Part shown: positions 61,196 through 64,000 of the stretch, piece by piece
Layout of the letters: every line of letters starts with the position of its first letter
How positions within the stretch are numbered: position 1 is the stretch's first letter
NCBI GenBank assembly: GCA_028023455.1
Contig: JAQFVV010000064.1
Location: 1-64,000 of the forward strand
Length of the DNA: 64,000 nucleotides
Direction of reading: 5' to 3'
DNA from: Epiperipatus broadwayi
Taxonomy: Eukaryota; Onychophora; Udeonychophora; Euonychophora; Peripatidae
Notes under the pieces: generated by a model
Database searches by the model: none
The model's input: the letters and a program-made list of their open reading frames with translations, nothing else
What the model was told of the DNA's origin: nothing
Translations under genes and position numbers: made by a program

Positions 61196-61330
61196 AAATA
61201 AGCTCTTAACAAGCTTTGAGAATATCCTCAATCCCAGACCAGTTTCTGCTACTGGCATCATCAGTGAGGTGCCAGGATATTCAAGCATTAGATTAAATAC
61301 ACCAGGACAAACCCAGCACTTTATCTAACA
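61196..61330 (-). mobile_element. Beta-family hammerhead element, second copy
   Basis: It is the reverse-complement relative of 52085-52226 over its whole length, including GCTCTTAACAAGCTT and the CACCAGGACAA segment. The copies are diverged but aligned. No inverted outer end is seen here. Confidence 0.78.
61220..61282 (-). ncRNA. Hammerhead ribozyme motif, beta copy 2
   Basis: Minus strand: CTGATGA preceded by CTCA; stem II TGC/GCA; GAAA; stem III AC-TG-GT; GTC, with predicted cleavage between 61237 and 61236; then TGGG, which pairs with CTCA by one wobble. The distal stem I is a perfect 8-bp helix (GAATATCC with GGATATTC) across an internal loop (TGGCAC opposite ATTGA). Both distal strands differ from beta copy 1 yet still pair, which supports selection on structure. 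Confidence 0.85.
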
Positions 61331-61519
61331 TTTATATGTGGGCTAAAAATGGTATGATAATCTCTAACTTAATAAATAATTAGTAATAATTATTAATGCA
61401 TTTGTCTGGTATGAAAGTTAAACATGAAAAGTACAACACTTGTAAATCAAATTGTTTAAATATGATCACCTAATAATTCAACCATTAACTTTATCTTTCT
61501 TACTGCATTGTCAAATCCA

Positions 61520-61731
61520 TATAATATTAATATCATTTATGTGCTTTATTACTTTTTACAATTTTTATTTACAACCCACTATTGACAATTTGTAAAATTA
61601 TATGTTCAAGTATATTTGTATTCATGTATTTGTATTGTGTTTGTTATAGTTCTGAAGAAGATTGCTGGGGCAATCGAAACTGTCAATAGGGTGTTGTAAA
61701 AAGTAATAAAGAATATAAATGATATTAATTC
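61520..61731. repeat. Small inverted-repeat element with a hammerhead-like centre
   Basis: The arms TTAATATCATTTAT...TTACTTTTTACAA (from 61523) and TTGTAAAAAGTAA...ATAAATGATATTAA (to 61730) are inverted copies. The centre has CTGAAGA (61652-61658), a 6-bp stem GATTGC/GCAATC and GAAAC, then TGTC. Position 7 of the core is tolerant, but stem I is weak, so it is at best a decayed hammerhead. Confidence 0.65.
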
Positions 61732-62123
61732 CACCATTACAAAAGGAAAACTGAGATTTCTAATGGACGATTTTCTCTCAATGATTAAATATGAGTTAAA
61801 AGTAAGTTGTAAATCTTAGTTTCAGGGTTTATATATATATACTGTATGATATATACTTCATTTATACTATGTTTATATACACAATTTTATTACACAAATA
61901 CTTCCAACATGATTCTATATAATTACTGTTATTTAAATCCTCACAACATAATTTTCATTTTCTTTTGCACTAACCTCTGCCTTAATCAGTTTTAGCATCT
62001 GGTACACATGATTAGCTTCCTGTATACCTTTTCATTGTCTCCTATTACTAATATGACATTAATGCAACAAAAATAATTTTAATATTTAAATATGTGTACA
62101 TGTTTTTTTATACTAAGCTTAAT
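61732..62123. other. AT-rich, nothing recognised
   Basis: No supported feature. Confidence 0.5.
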
Positions 62124-62224
62124 GTAATTATAAAGAACTTGAATTCAAACTTTCAAACTCCCTACAGCTATCCAATCCATCTTATACAACTAATACACAT
62201 GACCACGCACATGTGAAAAAGATA

Positions 62225-62277
62225 AATAATCTCTAATATAAATATTTCATGCTAAACCAGCACTCATCAGTTGGCCA
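62225..62277 (-). ncRNA. Hammerhead ribozyme motif, alpha copy 5 (left arm)
   Basis: Minus strand CTGATGA (62270-62264), stem II GTGCT/AGCAT, GAAA, stem III ATA-TT-TAT, then A. Proximal stem I is CCAA with TTAG, one pair weakened. Probably poorly active. Confidence 0.65.
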
Positions 62278-62544
62278 AACATCTTTCACACTTATATACA
62301 ATCAGTGCTCAGTTTATATTAAGTAGCAAATCATCAAACTTTAATGGACAAGCTTCAATCTTCTCCACTCCCCCTTATATGTATGACAATATTGTCATAC
62401 ACATAAGGGCTTTGATCATTCTATTATCAGAGTTTCAACAATATGGATGGCTGAAGAGTTTGAGAATGGAGAAGATTGAAGCTTGACCATCAAAAGCTTG
62501 AAGATTTGCACTGAGCAGTGATTGTATATACCTGTTGGAGATGT

Positions 62545-62604
62545 TGATCTGGACCAACTGATGAGTGCTGGTTTAGCATGAAATATTTATATTGTAAATC
62601 ATTT
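62545..62604 (+). ncRNA. Hammerhead ribozyme motif, alpha copy 6 (right arm)
   Basis: Plus strand CTGATGA (62558-62564), stem II GTGCT/AGCAT, GAAA (62580-62583), stem III ATA-TT-TAT, then A. Proximal stem I is CCAA with TTGT, one mismatch; the distal stem pairs TTGAT with ATCAT in part. It is the mirror partner of alpha copy 5. Confidence 0.68.
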
Positions 62605-62871
62605 ATCCTTTTCACATGTATGTTGTCATGGTATCGGTCATATAAGATGGATTGGATAGTTGTAGGGAGCTTGAAAATCTGAGTTCAAGTTCCTTATAGT
62701 TACAAAAATACTTTTGTAACTTGCCAAAAAATTGTGAAGCACTCTGTGACATAATTCTGTTTAATCCCTTCATTAAGTCTGGGTGAGTTTAAAAATATTC
62801 AGAAACTATTATAATTACCTAAATATATTTTTGAATTTATGCATTGTGAACTGCATTTATGCATTTACATT

Positions 62872-64000
62872 TATAAACCTATCTAGCCTGGAACATTATA
62901 ATAAGCTTTATTACCTAAGTAATACATAGTTTCAGCGCAGTTTGAAAGTTATAATTGATTATTTGTTAATCTGCTGTCAGAATGGATTATATTTGCCTGA
63001 TTGATGAGATTTATTAAATCTCTTTAAAATAATAATCTCATTCTCTTTAGTCAAGTGGCAATATTTAATGACTATATAAACATATTGGATCACAGATAAA
63101 GGTGGTTATTGACTTTAGTTGTTAAAAGATTGCCTTGACTACAGGTTGAGATTGTTAATTGTTATTGATATTGGTATTGTTTAAGTGTTGTTTCCATGAC
63201 AACAGATTGAGATTGTTGATTGTTATTCTTTAAGTATTGTTGCCTTGAAAACAGATTGGGATTGTTGATTGTTATTGATATTGGTATTGTTTAAGGGTTG
63301 TTGCCTTGACAACAGATTGAGATTGTTAATTGTTATTGATATTGGTATTGTTAAAGGGTTGATTGCTTTCATGCATATATATATAATGTTTATTACATAG
63401 TTAAAATAATAAAAAAATAAGGAGAAACTACTTTGTTAATACAATCAATCTGTTTGATCACGTAAAAGCAATTGATTAAGTTTATGTTTTCTGCTGTATT
63501 ATAGACAATCTCATTTATTTAGAAAGAGGACCAGTAGGAAAGCCATTTTTCATTCCTATGACAGTATTGTCACGTATTGAGGTGAGAGTGCATATTTCTT
63601 ATTATAGCAGCATTCTAAAGCAATTGTGTTTAACCGTATATATATATATTCACATTGTGAATTATTTTATTACATATAAAAAGGAGGTTGTCTTGACAAC
63701 AATCGGAAATTCTTGTTTGTCATCTATATTGGGATTGTCTAAGGGTTGACTCTTTTTTGATAATTACTTACAAACCCATTTAGCCTTGAACACTATTACA
63801 CTTATTATCTAAGTAATACTTTGGGTGCAATTTGAAATTTATAATTCTGTTTGTAGTGTTATAATTGACTATTTATTATTCTACATTCAGAACAGGTTAT
63901 ATTCACCTGTTTTAAAAAGTTTATTCAAACTTCTTTCTATCAATAATTTCAATTTCTACGATCAAGTTGCAATCTTTAGTGTCTATATAAATATATGGGA
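62872..64000. repeat. Large tandem duplication, period about 895 bp, running off the right edge
   Basis: 62872-63100 and 63767-64000 align along their length (AAACC..T.TAGCC..GAAC, CTAAGTAATAC, TATAATTGA.TATTT, TCAAGT.GCAAT). Between them lies the short-unit array 63133-63362. The second unit is cut by the window end. Confidence 0.75.
63133..63362. repeat. Minisatellite, unit about 60-80 bp, about four copies
   Basis: The repeated unit contains GTTGCCTTGACAACAGATTG (itself a small hairpin, GTTGCC/GACAAC) and GATTGTTATTGATATTGG. Copies vary in length by deletion. Single relatives occur at 41977-42055 and 63681-63745. Confidence 0.85.

Larger units (their letters stand above)
62124..62703. mobile_element. 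580-bp palindromic alpha element with hammerheads on both strands
   Basis: Outer ends GTAATTATAAAGAACTTGAA and the complement of TTCAAGTTCCTTATAGTTAC pair, and imperfect pairing continues to a central palindrome (CCTTATATGTATGACAAT / ATTGTCATACACATAAGG, centre about 62390). Each arm carries an alpha hammerhead, one per strand. It looks like an inverted head-to-head dimer of the hammerhead-bearing unit. Confidence 0.82.

Overview
This is a window of a large, AT-rich animal genome. It holds essentially one recognisable host exon and is otherwise introns, intergenic DNA and transposable elements. The host exon (minus strand, 20981-21191) is the first coding exon of an aromatic-L-amino-acid (DOPA) decarboxylase, with splice sites on both sides. 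Its residues are closest to arthropod Ddc as I remember that family, so an arthropod is my best guess, but this is inference. I see no bacterial features, no CRISPR array and no true tRNA or rRNA gene.

Layout. 1-8434: Penelope-like elements (PLEs). A minus-strand PLE carries the N-terminal region and reverse transcriptase (RT) up to motif A. It is split by a decayed 6.2-kb non-LTR retrotransposon with a 15-bp target duplication. A plus-strand PLE piece then carries RT motif C and a GIY-YIG endonuclease. 8466-20600: an LTR retrotransposon-like element with about 3.09-kb direct LTRs (8466-11555 and 17517-20600), a coiled-coil gag-like gene and no visible pol. A third, inverted LTR copy (13971-17055) sits inside it, so the locus is a very large imperfect palindrome. 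20981-21191: the Ddc exon. 21570-64000: intronic or upstream DNA full of small inverted-repeat elements, a hAT element with an 8-bp target duplication, a retroposed sequence, a second decayed PLE (44356-46250, with its 3' end duplicated at 48320-48735), microsatellites and tandem duplications.

The most interesting signal is a dispersed set of type I hammerhead ribozyme motifs. These have the CTGATGA and GAAA cores, a two-part stem I, and a tiny palindromic or two-nucleotide-loop stem III. At least eight are recognisable on both strands, in three sequence families: alpha at 22955, 46388, 57841, 59511, 62225 and 62545; beta at 52136 and 61220; gamma at 21922. Decayed versions lie at 31805, 59112 and 61652. 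One alpha copy lies just upstream of PLE coding sequence on the same strand, as expected for a PLE terminal repeat. The others lie in short non-autonomous elements, several of them palindromic, which look like retrozyme-type derivatives. Hammerheads in PLEs and retrozymes are known in general; the families and the palindromic, two-strand arrangement here are what deserve study.
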